The notes beneath the pieces were generated by a model. The model was not told the origin of the DNA and made no database searches. It worked only from the letters and a program-made list of their open reading frames with translations. Source: JAISGQ01 sp045534445 (GTDB taxonomy: Bacteria; Bacillota; Clostridia; Oscillospirales; Acutalibacteraceae). From it: a DNA stretch of 64,000 nucleotides. Position 1 is the first letter of the stretch, and each line of letters begins with the position of its first letter. A program made the translations under genes and the position numbers. Below are positions 41,515-49,358 of this stretch, in pieces. The stretch is taken from assembly GCA_045534445.1 (NCBI GenBank), contig JAZSJQ010000060.1, positions 84,821 to 148,820 on the forward strand. Reading direction: 5' to 3'.

Positions 41515-41656
41515 CACGGTCTTCAGTCATAAATTTACGGGGAATATGCAAAGCAGTGCCTGCTCCCCGTACAGTTGGTGAAGTTTTTCCGGGTGAAGAT
41601 AGAACGGAAAAACCTGTAGGATTACAAAGCATTCTGCCATATTGGCTCTTCACGCT
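41482..41656 (-). ncRNA. Candidate structured leader or small RNA (about 175 nt), unknown class
   Basis: A near-consensus promoter starts transcription near 41656 and an intrinsic terminator ends it near 41482. Between them I see GTTTTTCCG/CGGAAAAAC as a 9-bp hairpin (loop contains TTCTATCTTCACC) enclosed by CTACAG/CTGTA. A second hairpin, ACGGGGA/TTCCCCGT, has an internal GCAG/CTGC. No TPP, FMN, SAM, cobalamin, lysine, glycine, c-di-GMP, T-box or SRP signature was recognised. The size also suits 6S-like RNAs, but the long closing stem of 6S RNA is not visible. The terminator position fits an attenuator for the radical SAM gene. Confidence 0.5.
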
Positions 41657-41660
41657 CACA

Positions 41661-41689
41661 ATTATATCACATTGCGCAACAAAATGCAA
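41661..41689 (-). promoter_or_regulatory. Strong promoter of the structured leader
   Basis: TTGCAT (41684-41689), exactly 17 bases, TATAAT (41661-41666) on the minus strand. Confidence 0.75.
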
Positions 41690-41898
41690 CATTTGTTTAT
41701 CATTTCTTTATTATGTATTGACATGAAGTTTTCCCTCTCCTCTTGTGCAACTTCTCCATGAAACAAGTGAGACCCGTTCCGCAAAATCACACCCTTTACT
41801 TTCCTTGCAGTGCGGTGATTAATGAGATTATCGAAGAATGCGTGAGCAAAACAGAGCATTACGGAGATTTATCGGTCTGCAATATAATTTCATATAGC

Positions 41899-41927
41899 TT
41901 GTATTTTTATGTTTGTTTTAGTATAAT
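41899..41927 (+). promoter_or_regulatory. Promoter of the Nudix-SBP-LacI operon
   Basis: TTGTAT (41899-41904), 17 bases, TATAAT (41922-41927). The stretch 41690-41898 between the divergent promoters holds short frames on both strands without ribosome sites, and I see no gene there. Confidence 0.7.
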
Positions 41928-42006
41928 GACTTTGTATTAATATTTTTGTGCCGCCTGTAATGCCGTGACCTCTTACGGCGGTGCGCAGGAAAGGAGGATG
42001 CGTGAT

Positions 42007-42720
42007 TTGCTTGGTTCTTCAATAAAGGTTCTTGTCGGTGAAACCCTTACACCGCCGTCAATCGGTCAGTACAGGGTGTGCTCAGCACGGTCTGCGGACA
42101 CCAAAAACACCGATGCTTCACTGTTTCGCATAATTACCGTCGGTGCTGAGCCTGCACAAAATGCTCAGAATCTGCGCGTTATCGCAGTTACCCCCAGCGT
42201 AAACGGCGAACCCTGTGCCGTTGCCTCACCCGACAAGCTGAGACTCTTCGAGCCACAGCTTCGTGAGCAGCTTGGAGAATGCATTACCCCCGACCCTTAC
42301 CAGATGACCTGTCTTAACGAGAAATCCTGCGGTGCTGTAGTATTCCGCAGAAAAAGCGGAAACACCGAATTTCTGCTTGTAAAGAATAAAAAAGGCAATA
42401 ACTGGGGTTTCCCAAAAGGGCATATCGAAAAAGGCGAGAGCGAGCATGACACTGCCATCCGCGAGGTCTTTGAGGAAACGGGAGTCAGGATAACTCCCCT
42501 TGACGGCTTCCGCGCCATAAGCGAATACCATCCCAAAGGAAGGATAGTAAAGCAGGTGGTTTTTTTCATCGCTGAAATGAGCGGCGATGAGATCACCATA
42601 CAGCAAAGCGAGATCGATCGCTTTGTCTGGGCTGACTACGGTCTTGCCATGAAGCTCTTCCGCTTCAACAACGACAGAAACGTGCTTACAAAAGCCCGTG
42701 ACTGGCTGAAAAGACATTGA
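42007..42720 (+). CDS. Nudix hydrolase with extra N-terminal region
   Basis: The C-terminal half is a Nudix domain with box GHIEKGESEHDTAIREVFEE (about 138-157), then TGV. It carries the catalytic Glu pair and is preceded by CGAVVFRRKSGNTEFLLVKN. Such enzymes hydrolyse nucleoside-diphosphate-linked compounds such as diadenosine polyphosphates or oxidised nucleotides. The first 100 residues (LGSSIKVLVGETLTPPSIGQ) are an unassigned small domain. The start is uncertain. GGAGG directly abuts the ATG at 41998, so the TTG at 42007, nine bases downstream of it, is favoured. A GTG at 41965 lacks a site. Ten bases separate it from the next gene. Confidence 0.82.
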   Translation: MLGSSIKVLVGETLTPPSIGQYRVCSARSADTKNTDASLFRIITVGAEPAQNAQNLRVIAVTPSVNGEPCAVASPDKLRLFEPQLREQLGECITPDPYQMTCLNEKSCGAVVFRRKSGNTEFLLVKNKKGNNWGFPKGHIEKGESEHDTAIREVFEETGVRITPLDGFRAISEYHPKGRIVKQVVFFIAEMSGDEITIQQSEIDRFVWADYGLAMKLFRFNNDRNVLTKARDWLKRH

Positions 42721-42730
42721 CAGGTGTATT

Positions 42731-43708
42731 ATGAAGGATATTAAAAAAGTTTTATTGCTGATTTTTTCTGCAGTCATGCTTATCTCTCTTGCCGCATGCG
42801 CACAGGAGGGCGACACATCTCTTTCAGATGTTATCGATGCAAAGGTCATAGTCGTCGGCATGGACGATTCCCTGACTCCCGTATGCTACAGAAACGAAAA
42901 CAATGAGCTTTGCGGCATAGCTCCAAAAATAGCTCAGGAATTTGCTTCTTCACTCGGTGCAGAGGCTGATATCAAAATAGTCGATGTAAATGATGCCGTT
43001 TCTGCTCTGGACAAGGGTACCATAGACTGCTATATCGGCTATCCCAACCTTGACTATCAGACAGGTCTGCTGGTGGAAAGCATGGAAATGCAGTTTGAAT
43101 GCAACTACATTGTCATCGTGCCCTCCGACAGCGATATCGAAAAGCTTTATGACCTGAGTGAAAAGACGGTTGCTGTCGTCGCAAACACCGATGCCGCCGC
43201 TGTTCTGACAAACACTACCGAATTCCGCTCATCTCTAAGGGAGATCCTTGCATTTCAGACCGAGCAGGAGGCTCTGTCCGCTCTGGATTCGGGTGATGCT
43301 CAGGGTGCCGCTTTCGAGGAGGCTTTCATCCTCTGGATACTCAAGGCTCAGCCCGACAAGTATCAGATAATCGATCAGAAGCTTCAGAGCGGTGAGTATT
43401 TCATTCTTTTCAAAAAAGATGCAAAGCAGCTTGCTTCCAGGATTTCTCAGCTTTATTCACTGCTGTCCGACCGCGGTCAGCTTGATTCCATATTCAGCAG
43501 TGAAATGAGCGAGACCGATATTGAAGAGATCGATGGACCGCTGCTTACTCAGTCCGAGTCCGACCTTATTTACGGCGACGGCAAGCCACGCCCCTCTCAG
43601 ACAGATATCACCATTTCTCCCGATACGACCAAAAAAGAGGATACTGTCAGCACTTCCGATGTAAGCTCGGCTGATACAAGCAGCACCGACGCTGACAGCG
43701 CCGACTAA
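42731..43708 (+). CDS. Extracellular solute-binding lipoprotein (SBP_bac_3-like)
   Basis: The 325 residues start with a lipoprotein signal (LLLIFSAVMLISLAAC, Cys at about 23) and continue as a type II periplasmic-binding fold. Features are VIVVGMDDSLTPVCYRNENN, GIAPKIAQEFASSLGAEADI and a C-lobe with FILFKKDAKQL. The tail of about 50 residues is Ser/Thr/Asp-rich and probably disordered (TSDVSSADTSSTDADSAD). Amino acids are the usual ligands, but no permease or ATPase is adjacent, so it may be an orphan receptor or sensor. It lies in an operon with the Nudix gene and a LacI regulator. Confidence 0.82.
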   Translation: MKDIKKVLLLIFSAVMLISLAACAQEGDTSLSDVIDAKVIVVGMDDSLTPVCYRNENNELCGIAPKIAQEFASSLGAEADIKIVDVNDAVSALDKGTIDCYIGYPNLDYQTGLLVESMEMQFECNYIVIVPSDSDIEKLYDLSEKTVAVVANTDAAAVLTNTTEFRSSLREILAFQTEQEALSALDSGDAQGAAFEEAFILWILKAQPDKYQIIDQKLQSGEYFILFKKDAKQLASRISQLYSLLSDRGQLDSIFSSEMSETDIEEIDGPLLTQSESDLIYGDGKPRPSQTDITISPDTTKKEDTVSTSDVSSADTSSTDADSAD

Positions 43709-43732
43709 TCAATTCAGATCCGAGGTGAGAAT

Positions 43733-44761
43733 ATGTCCGCTACAATGAAAGATATTGCACGGATAACCGGACTTTCCATTGCTACCGTTTCAAAATGCAT
43801 AAACGGTCAGGTCATCAAGGAAGAAAACCGCATACTGATAGAAAAAGCCATCGATGAGCTGGGGTATATCCGCGACGAATCCGCCCGCTCGATGAAAACA
43901 GGCAGAAGTGACATTATCGCCATTATCGTCCCTTCACTTGAGATCTCTATGATAAATGTGTTTGTCCGCGAGTGTCAGAGTCTGCTTATCGAAAAGGGGC
44001 TTATACCCGTAATATGCTCAAGCGAGTACAGCGAAAAGCGTGAGCAGGAGCTTATTTCAAAGCTTAAAGCCAATCAGGTGGACGGCATGATAATAATGCC
44101 CATAAGCAAGGCTTCCACCAAAGCATATGACTATCTGAAAAGCCATAATCTTCCCTTTGTTTTCTTCGATCAGTTCATTCCCGAGTACCCTTCAAACTGT
44201 GTCGCAGTCTGCAACGACAGCATCGTTGACGAGGTCATGGCTGAGCTTAAGAATCTGGAGCATGACAATATAGGTATAGTACTGGGCTTTCAGGCTCTTA
44301 CCTCCTTCGACCGACGCGGTGCCACAGTTGCCAAATATGCAGAAAAACACGGCATAAGCTGTCCCGATGATTACATCGTCACCTGCGAGCATAATGACAG
44401 ATCGGTTATCCGTTCGGTGGAGCATCTGGTAAATCTCGACCCTGCTCCAACCGCAATAATCTGTCTGACGGAAAGCGCCACCACCAGCACTTATCTGGCA
44501 CTTCAGCATCTTGGCTATTCTGTCCCCGATGATATATCACTCATCGGTGTAAAAAACAGCGACACACTTGACTATATTTCACCTGTTTCGCTTTCACTGT
44601 TCAATCAGCCCATACTGAAATGCGCCCATGAATGCGTCCGAATTCTCTCAGACAAGCTTGTTCTTAAATACGATAAGCAGTCTGTGGGCGGAAAGAGCAG
44701 CCGTGTCGATGTTCCTCTTGAATTCCAGCGCGGTGAAACTATCGGCAAAGCAAAGAAATAA
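43733..44761 (+). CDS. LacI-family transcriptional regulator
   Basis: A 342-residue repressor. The N-terminal LacI helix-turn-helix is MKDIARITGLSIATVSKCIN (about 4-23) with hinge AIDELGYIRDESARSMKTGR. A two-lobe sugar-binding core follows: IIAIIVPSLEISMINVFVRE, VDGMIIMPIS, PFVFFDQFIP and DDISLIGVKNSDTLDYISPV. The effector is unknown. As the last gene of the Nudix-SBP operon, with GAGGTGA before its ATG, it may control that operon itself or distant sugar genes. No clear palindromic operator was found at the 41.9-kb promoter. Confidence 0.9.
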   Translation: MSATMKDIARITGLSIATVSKCINGQVIKEENRILIEKAIDELGYIRDESARSMKTGRSDIIAIIVPSLEISMINVFVRECQSLLIEKGLIPVICSSEYSEKREQELISKLKANQVDGMIIMPISKASTKAYDYLKSHNLPFVFFDQFIPEYPSNCVAVCNDSIVDEVMAELKNLEHDNIGIVLGFQALTSFDRRGATVAKYAEKHGISCPDDYIVTCEHNDRSVIRSVEHLVNLDPAPTAIICLTESATTSTYLALQHLGYSVPDDISLIGVKNSDTLDYISPVSLSLFNQPILKCAHECVRILSDKLVLKYDKQSVGGKSSRVDVPLEFQRGETIGKAKK

Positions 44762-44799
44762 CAAAAAAACAGGAACTCAGAAGAGTTCCTGTTTTTTGT
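44762..44799. terminator. Bidirectional terminator
   Basis: ACAAAAAAACAGGAACTC and GAGTTCCTGTTTTTTGT around loop AGAA, between convergent genes. Confidence 0.9.
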
Positions 44800-44836
44800 T
44801 AAATTAAAGCATTTCTTTTATGAATCCGATTATATC

Positions 44837-45040
44837 TTATATGCCAAGATGCTGTACCGCCGCGGCTCCCAGTGTGAATATTACATCGCCATCAGCATTA
44901 AATAATTCCAACACATCATTTTTATCATCAAAAGGCTCGTAAAAATGCTCGTTCTTCACATCTATAAAGGTTTTTGCGAAAAGATCCTTGTATCTATCTT
45001 CGTTAAGATAAATATTAAGACAACCTGCTGTACAGCCCAT
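44837..45040 (-). CDS. Small soluble protein, unknown
   Basis: A 67-residue protein beginning MGCTAGCLNIYLNEDRYKDL and ending LGAAAVQHLGI. It has no signal peptide or membrane helix and contains two N-terminal Cys. It starts 5 bases after the stop of the Asp-box lipoprotein gene and has GGAAAAAGAG upstream, so it is probably cotranscribed and translationally coupled. No family is recognised. Confidence 0.6.
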   Translation of the reverse strand: MGCTAGCLNIYLNEDRYKDLFAKTFIDVKNEHFYEPFDDKNDVLELFNADGDVIFTLGAAAVQHLGI

Positions 45041-45045
45041 TCAGA

Positions 45046-45873
45046 TTACTCTTTTTCCGTAATCTCTGATTCATTCACATATACTATCTCAGCTTTGTCA
45101 AACTCTGCATTTATTAATGCTGTCAGCACAAAACGATCTCTTGCGCCTGTATCATCGGGTTCGTATGCGTTGTAAAGATCGTTTTTCAGGCACCAACCCA
45201 ACAGAACGCTGCCGCTCGTTTCATCAATATCAAGAATCTGCAGATCAACTGTCGCTGCATTTTCCTCCATGGTCAAAGCATAGTCACCTGACATTTCATA
45301 TCCGTCATAGATAGTAAAGCTGTCACAGAAATCACCTGAATACCATACACTGCCTCTGCCCCATGCTCCGCCATTGAGGGTCATATATACATTACTGCCG
45401 TTTATCAGGATCTGTTCAACACTGCTGTCAACATAGTAATACTTCTGATTGCAAGCCCACGTTTCACCGAAATCCTGTGACTTAAGAATTACAAAGGCGT
45501 GGTGTCCTGCTCCATATGAATCGGGAAAGTTTGCAACTATCACCGCTTTTCCGTCTTCAGTAAAACTGCTTACCATGTGATCAGCAAGCTCTGCGGTTTC
45601 GTTATCATCATTGTATGCTCCATGGTACAGTTCATTTGCATGAACTTTCGCAATTACGGTAAAGCTTTCGATATAGTCACTCATATCATCAGTGACAGGC
45701 TCTGTGCTTATTGCATCCGTACGAATCTCGGATTCCTTGATGCTGTATATTTCCTTTTCAGCCGCTGATGCTTCATTTTTCGGCTCTGCTGTCTGTGCAC
45801 ATCCTGAAAACACCGTCAACAAAAGAATAAGAGACAAAATTACTGATACCGATCTTTTAATTATCTTCTGCAT
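45046..45873 (-). CDS. Lipoprotein with an Asp-box (BNR-like) motif
   Basis: The 275-residue protein has a lipoprotein signal (SVSVILSLILLLTVFSGC, Cys about 25). A beta-rich extracellular domain contains LKSQDFGETWAC, a clear Asp-box SxDxGxTW as found in sialidase-type propellers, in the context VILKSQDFGETW after GAGHHAFV. Only one box is evident, so full sialidase activity is not claimed. The ATG at 45873 is chosen because GGAG lies 9 bases before it. It has its own consensus promoter and a small downstream gene. Function is unknown. Confidence 0.75.
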   Translation of the reverse strand: MQKIIKRSVSVILSLILLLTVFSGCAQTAEPKNEASAAEKEIYSIKESEIRTDAISTEPVTDDMSDYIESFTVIAKVHANELYHGAYNDDNETAELADHMVSSFTEDGKAVIVANFPDSYGAGHHAFVILKSQDFGETWACNQKYYYVDSSVEQILINGSNVYMTLNGGAWGRGSVWYSGDFCDSFTIYDGYEMSGDYALTMEENAATVDLQILDIDETSGSVLLGWCLKNDLYNAYEPDDTGARDRFVLTALINAEFDKAEIVYVNESEITEKE

Positions 45874-45905
45874 TTTATTACACTCCATCATGTATAGTTT
45901 TATAT

Positions 45906-45934
45906 ATTATAGGTGTATTGTTTCTTATTGTCAA
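45906..45934 (-). promoter_or_regulatory. Consensus promoter of the Asp-box lipoprotein gene
   Basis: TTGACA (45929-45934), 17 bases, TATAAT (45906-45911) on the minus strand. Confidence 0.8.
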
Positions 45935-45940
45935 TTCCTG

Positions 45941-45975
45941 TAAAAAAGAGGGGCTGAGTTTTTCTCAGTCCCTCT
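45941..45975 (-). terminator. Terminator of thrS
   Basis: AGAGGGACTGAG/CTCAGCCCCTCT stem (one G-A mismatch) and a following T6 run in the minus direction, 6 bases after the stop codon. It partly abuts the lipoprotein promoter. Confidence 0.85.
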
Positions 45976-45981
45976 GTATTA

Positions 45982-47745
45982 TTACTTTCTGTTCTTTATT
46001 TCGTCAACGATCATTGCGACAAAGTCGTCTGCTGCCATAACTTCGGTAGCCTGACCGTCACGGCGGCGGACTGCAACAGTGCCGTCTGCCTGCTCCTTAT
46101 CGCCGAGTACCAGCATATAAGGAATCTTCTTCATCTGAGCTTCTCTTACCTTGTAGCCTGTCTTTTCCTGTCTCTTGTCGCTCTCAACACGGACACCTGC
46201 AGCCTTGAGCTTTGCCATGATTTCATCGGTGTACTCGTTGTTTCTGTCGGTGATGGGCAGGAGCTTTACCTGTACGGGAGAAAGCCATGCGGGGAACTTT
46301 CCTGCAAAGTGCTCGATGAGCATAGCGATGAAACGCTCAAGGGAACCGTAAACAACACGGTGAATCATAATGGGTCTGTGCTTCTGTCCGTCAGAACCTG
46401 TATATTCAGCCTCGAATCTCTGGGGAAGCTGGAAGTCAAGCTGAATGGTGCCGCACTGCCAGGTTCTGCCGATAGAGTCTTCAAGGTGGAAGTCGATCTT
46501 AGGTCCGTAGAACGCACCGTCGCCCTCATTGACTATATACTCAAGATTAAGATCCTCAAGAGCCTTTCTCAGACCCTCAGTTGCAATCTCCCAGTCCTCG
46601 TCAGAGCCCATGCTGTCCTCAGGACGTGTGGAAAGCTCAACGTGATATTTGAAGCCGAAGAGATTGTAAACCTCGTCGATGAGACGTACAACGCCCTTTA
46701 TCTCATCAGTAATCTGATCTCTGGTCATGAAGATGTGAGCATCGTCCTGAGTAAAGCAGCGTACTCTCATAAGACCGTGGAGTGCACCGGACTTCTCATG
46801 TCTGTGAACAAGACCAAGCTCGCCGCAGCGCAGGGGAAGATCACGGTAGGACCTAGGCTCGGACTTATAAACAAGCATACCACCGGGGCAGTTCATGGGC
46901 TTGATTGCAAAGTCGGTCTCGTCGATAACGGTGGTGTACATATTTTCCTTATAATGATCCCAGTGACCGGAGGTCTCCCAAAGCTGACGGTTGAGCATCA
47001 TGGGGCTCTGAATCTCAACATAGCCGTCGCGCGTATGAATCTCACGCCAAAAATCGATAAGGGTATTCTTGAGAATCATGCCGTTGGGAAGATAGAAAGG
47101 GAATCCGGGTCCTTCATCAGTAAGCATGAAGAGTCCCATTTCCTTGCCCAGTCTGCGGTGGTCGCGCTTCTTTGCCTCTTCGATTCTTGCAAGATATTCG
47201 TCAAGGTCTGCCTTATTGGAAAATGCAGTACCGTAAATTCTGGTGAGCATCTTATTCTTCTCGCTGCCGCGCCAGTATGCGCCTGCAACGCTTGTCAGCT
47301 TGAAGGCCTTGACTGCGGAAGTGTAGGTGACGTGAGGGCCTGCGCAGAGGTCAACAAAGTCGCCCTGCTTGAAGAAGGAAAGCTCCTCGTCCTCGGGAAG
47401 ATCATTGATAAGCTCTACCTTGTAAGGCTCGCCCTTTTCTTCCATGAGAGCGATAGCTTCTGCTCTGGGAAGGGTGAAGCGCTCAAGCTTGAGGTTTTCC
47501 TTGGTGATCTTCTTCATCTCAGCCTCGAGCTTTGCAAGATCTTCCTCGGTAAAGGGAGTCTCGCAGTCGAAGTCATAGTAGAAGCCTTCCTTGATGGAAG
47601 GTCCGATTGCAAGCTTGGTTTCGGGATAAAGGCGCTTTACAGCCTGTGCAAGAATGTGAGATGCGGTGTGACGCAGGGAATTTCTGCCGATCTCATCTTC
47701 AAAGGTGTATTCGGCAATGCTGCCGTCATGGTTGATTACTTTCAT
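45982..47745 (-). CDS. thrS: Threonyl-tRNA synthetase lacking the TGS domain
   Basis: Class II synthetase charging tRNA-Thr. The 587 residues open almost at once with the editing domain (LRHTASHILAQAVKRLYPET and DLCAGPHV, the HxxxH/CxxxH set). The catalytic core follows: GMILKNTLIDFWREIH, the zinc Cys in KPMNCPGGMLVY, LVHRHEKSGALHGLMRVR and the zinc His near GSLERFIAMLIEHF. The anticodon-binding domain LLPITDRNNEYTDEIMAKLK is last. The N-terminal TGS domain (about 60 residues) of the common 640-residue form is missing; this shorter type occurs in some Firmicutes. GAAAGGAAA precedes the ATG. It is controlled by a T-box leader. Confidence 0.95.
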   Translation of the reverse strand: MKVINHDGSIAEYTFEDEIGRNSLRHTASHILAQAVKRLYPETKLAIGPSIKEGFYYDFDCETPFTEEDLAKLEAEMKKITKENLKLERFTLPRAEAIALMEEKGEPYKVELINDLPEDEELSFFKQGDFVDLCAGPHVTYTSAVKAFKLTSVAGAYWRGSEKNKMLTRIYGTAFSNKADLDEYLARIEEAKKRDHRRLGKEMGLFMLTDEGPGFPFYLPNGMILKNTLIDFWREIHTRDGYVEIQSPMMLNRQLWETSGHWDHYKENMYTTVIDETDFAIKPMNCPGGMLVYKSEPRSYRDLPLRCGELGLVHRHEKSGALHGLMRVRCFTQDDAHIFMTRDQITDEIKGVVRLIDEVYNLFGFKYHVELSTRPEDSMGSDEDWEIATEGLRKALEDLNLEYIVNEGDGAFYGPKIDFHLEDSIGRTWQCGTIQLDFQLPQRFEAEYTGSDGQKHRPIMIHRVVYGSLERFIAMLIEHFAGKFPAWLSPVQVKLLPITDRNNEYTDEIMAKLKAAGVRVESDKRQEKTGYKVREAQMKKIPYMLVLGDKEQADGTVAVRRRDGQATEVMAADDFVAMIVDEIKNRK

Positions 47746-47774
47746 GAGAACATTTCCTTTCTTTTGACATAATA

Positions 47775-47984
47775 AAAACCCCTGAGCATTTCTGCTCAGG
47801 GGTGCAAGAATTACACGGTTCCACCCTGAAGTTTAACTTCATTTCTCCTTAACGCGGAATACGGCACCGTTCATCACGGGCAGCTCGGAAGTGGTTTTCA
47901 TCGTTTTTCACAAAGAGGATTTTCAGCCTGCGATCCTCTATCTCTGATGTTCTGAACGGGTACTCGTCTTCGTCATCGCTATTG
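47775..47984 (-). promoter_or_regulatory. T-box riboswitch controlling thrS (Thr specifier ACC)
   Basis: Minus-strand leader with the T-box AGGGTGGAACCGTG (47827-47814) in the antiterminator region, followed by terminator CACCCCTGAGCA/TGCTCAGGGG plus a T-run (47803-47775). Upstream, Stem I elements are readable: GATGACGAAGACGAGTA and an AGAGA bulge. The specifier loop GAAAACCAC contains the Thr codon ACC at 47895-47893. Uncharged tRNA-Thr would stabilise the antiterminator and switch thrS on. Only the exact Stem I pairing is unverified. Confidence 0.93.
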
Positions 47985-47989
47985 TCGGT

Positions 47990-48018
47990 ATGATAACATT
48001 TAAATGTAAAAAAGTCAA
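47990..48018 (-). promoter_or_regulatory. Promoter of the thrS T-box transcript
   Basis: TTGACT (48013-48018), 17 bases, TATCAT (47990-47995) on the minus strand, directly before Stem I. Confidence 0.8.
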
Positions 48019-48047
48019 TTATTTTCGCATTTAATATTAATTTTTTC

Positions 48048-48076
48048 TTGAATATAAAAAGATGCAGGAGTATAAT
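48048..48076 (+). promoter_or_regulatory. Promoter of the aromatic amino-acid operon
   Basis: TTGAAT (48048-48053), 17 bases, TATAAT (48071-48076), 37 bases before the aroA ATG. It is back to back with the thrS promoter. Confidence 0.75.
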
Positions 48077-48113
48077 TAGCTTTATTAAAATACTCAAAAG
48101 GAAGGAGCTTTTT

Positions 48114-49358
48114 ATGGACGTGCGAATCAAACCTGAAACGTTACACGGAACCATTGATTCCATTCCCTCAAAATCCGTTGCCCACCGTATGCTCATATGT
48201 GCGGCTCTTTCCGATACTCCCACGCAGATAACAATTTCAAAGTCCAATGCGGATATTGACGCTACTGTCAGATGTCTGCGCGCCATGGGTTCTGAAATAA
48301 GAATCAATAACAGAATTTACAGTATCACTCCCGTCAGGCGTACCGACAAGCCCGTTATACTTGACTGCGGCGAAAGCGGTTCGACACTGCGATTTATTTT
48401 GCCGGTTGCGGCGGCGTTGGGCTTAAATGCGAAATTCGTCGGTGCAGGCCGGCTTCCCGAAAGACCTCTCGATGAGCTGCGTCAGCAGCTTATGGAGCAT
48501 GGTATATGTTTTTCTTCCGAAAAGATGCCTTTTGATATTTCGGGCGTGCTTTCTGGCGGTGAGTTTACTCTCCCCGGCAATGTCAGCTCCCAGTACATAA
48601 CAGGGATTCTTCTTGCTCTGCCCCTTTGCGGCGGCGGAAGCATAAAGCTTTCAAGTCCCCTTGAATCCGCGCCTTATATCGATATAACCGCTCATGTCAG
48701 CCGTAAATTCGGAGTTGATATTATTAAAACTTCTGACGGTTTTTATGTCGGCGGCACTCCATACCACCGTGAAAGTCCTCTCACTGCTGAGGGTGACTGG
48801 TCATCTGCCGCTTTCTATATTGCCGCAGGTGCAGTAAACGGTGATATCACCGTCCGCAATCTCGATTACTCCTCCCCTCAGGGAGACAAGGCAATAGTCG
48901 ATGTTCTGCGCTCCTTCGGTGCTGAAATAGAGTTAAGCGGTACGGCTCTCACCGCTCGCAAGAGCAGGCTTCACGGCTGTGAGGTGGATCTCAAGGAAAT
49001 CCCCGACTGTCTGCCCATTCTTGCCATTGCCGCCGCCTGTGCGGAAGGAAAAACAAAATTTTATAACGGTGCCCGTCTGCGCCTTAAAGAGAGCGACAGA
49101 CTTTACACCACCGCGCATATGCTCCGCTCTTTCGGCATTGAATGCGAAGAAAAGCCCGATGAGCTTATTGTAACGGGCGGCACTCTTAAATACGGCGAAA
49201 CCGAAAGCTTCAATGACCACCGCATAGCAATGGCGGCATCTGTTGCCGCAAGTCTTTGCGGCGGAAGTATCCTCGGCGCGGAATGCGTTTCAAAATCCTA
49301 TCCCGGATTTTATGATGATTTTATTACCCTTGGAGGAATTATAAATGGATATCAGTGA
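48114..49358 (+). CDS. aroA: 3-phosphoshikimate 1-carboxyvinyltransferase (EPSP synthase)
   Basis: Transfers enolpyruvyl from PEP to shikimate-3-phosphate. The 414 residues show PSKSVAHRMLICAALSD with the conserved Lys/Ser/Arg of the active site, LDCGESGSTLRFILPV (PEP loop), GAGRLPERPLDELRQQL, the catalytic-base region EGDWSSAAFYIAAGAV, and LRLKESDRLYTTAHMLRSFG near the C-terminus. FNDHRIAMAASVAASLCGG closes it. GAAGGAG precedes the ATG at 48114; the longer frame starts inside the promoter. The loop reads CGESGST, whereas glyphosate-sensitive class I enzymes usually have GNAGTA, so class is not assigned. Its end overlaps pheA by 14 bases. Confidence 0.95.
   Translation: MDVRIKPETLHGTIDSIPSKSVAHRMLICAALSDTPTQITISKSNADIDATVRCLRAMGSEIRINNRIYSITPVRRTDKPVILDCGESGSTLRFILPVAAALGLNAKFVGAGRLPERPLDELRQQLMEHGICFSSEKMPFDISGVLSGGEFTLPGNVSSQYITGILLALPLCGGGSIKLSSPLESAPYIDITAHVSRKFGVDIIKTSDGFYVGGTPYHRESPLTAEGDWSSAAFYIAAGAVNGDITVRNLDYSSPQGDKAIVDVLRSFGAEIELSGTALTARKSRLHGCEVDLKEIPDCLPILAIAAACAEGKTKFYNGARLRLKESDRLYTTAHMLRSFGIECEEKPDELIVTGGTLKYGETESFNDHRIAMAASVAASLCGGSILGAECVSKSYPGFYDDFITLGGIINGYQ

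Noticed and set aside
41482..41656. 6S RNA assignment for the leader RNA
   Set aside because: Size and promoter fit, but I could not draw the long closing stem and central bubble; left as unknown class.
41482..41692. Longer radical SAM protein starting at 41692
   Set aside because: The start would lie upstream of the -10 box and the frame runs through the leader hairpins and terminator. The GTG at 41458 has the proper ribosome site.
46309..47772. Plus-strand open frame of 487 codons across thrS
   Set aside because: Antisense to unmistakable ThrRS motifs; no own promoter or ribosome site.
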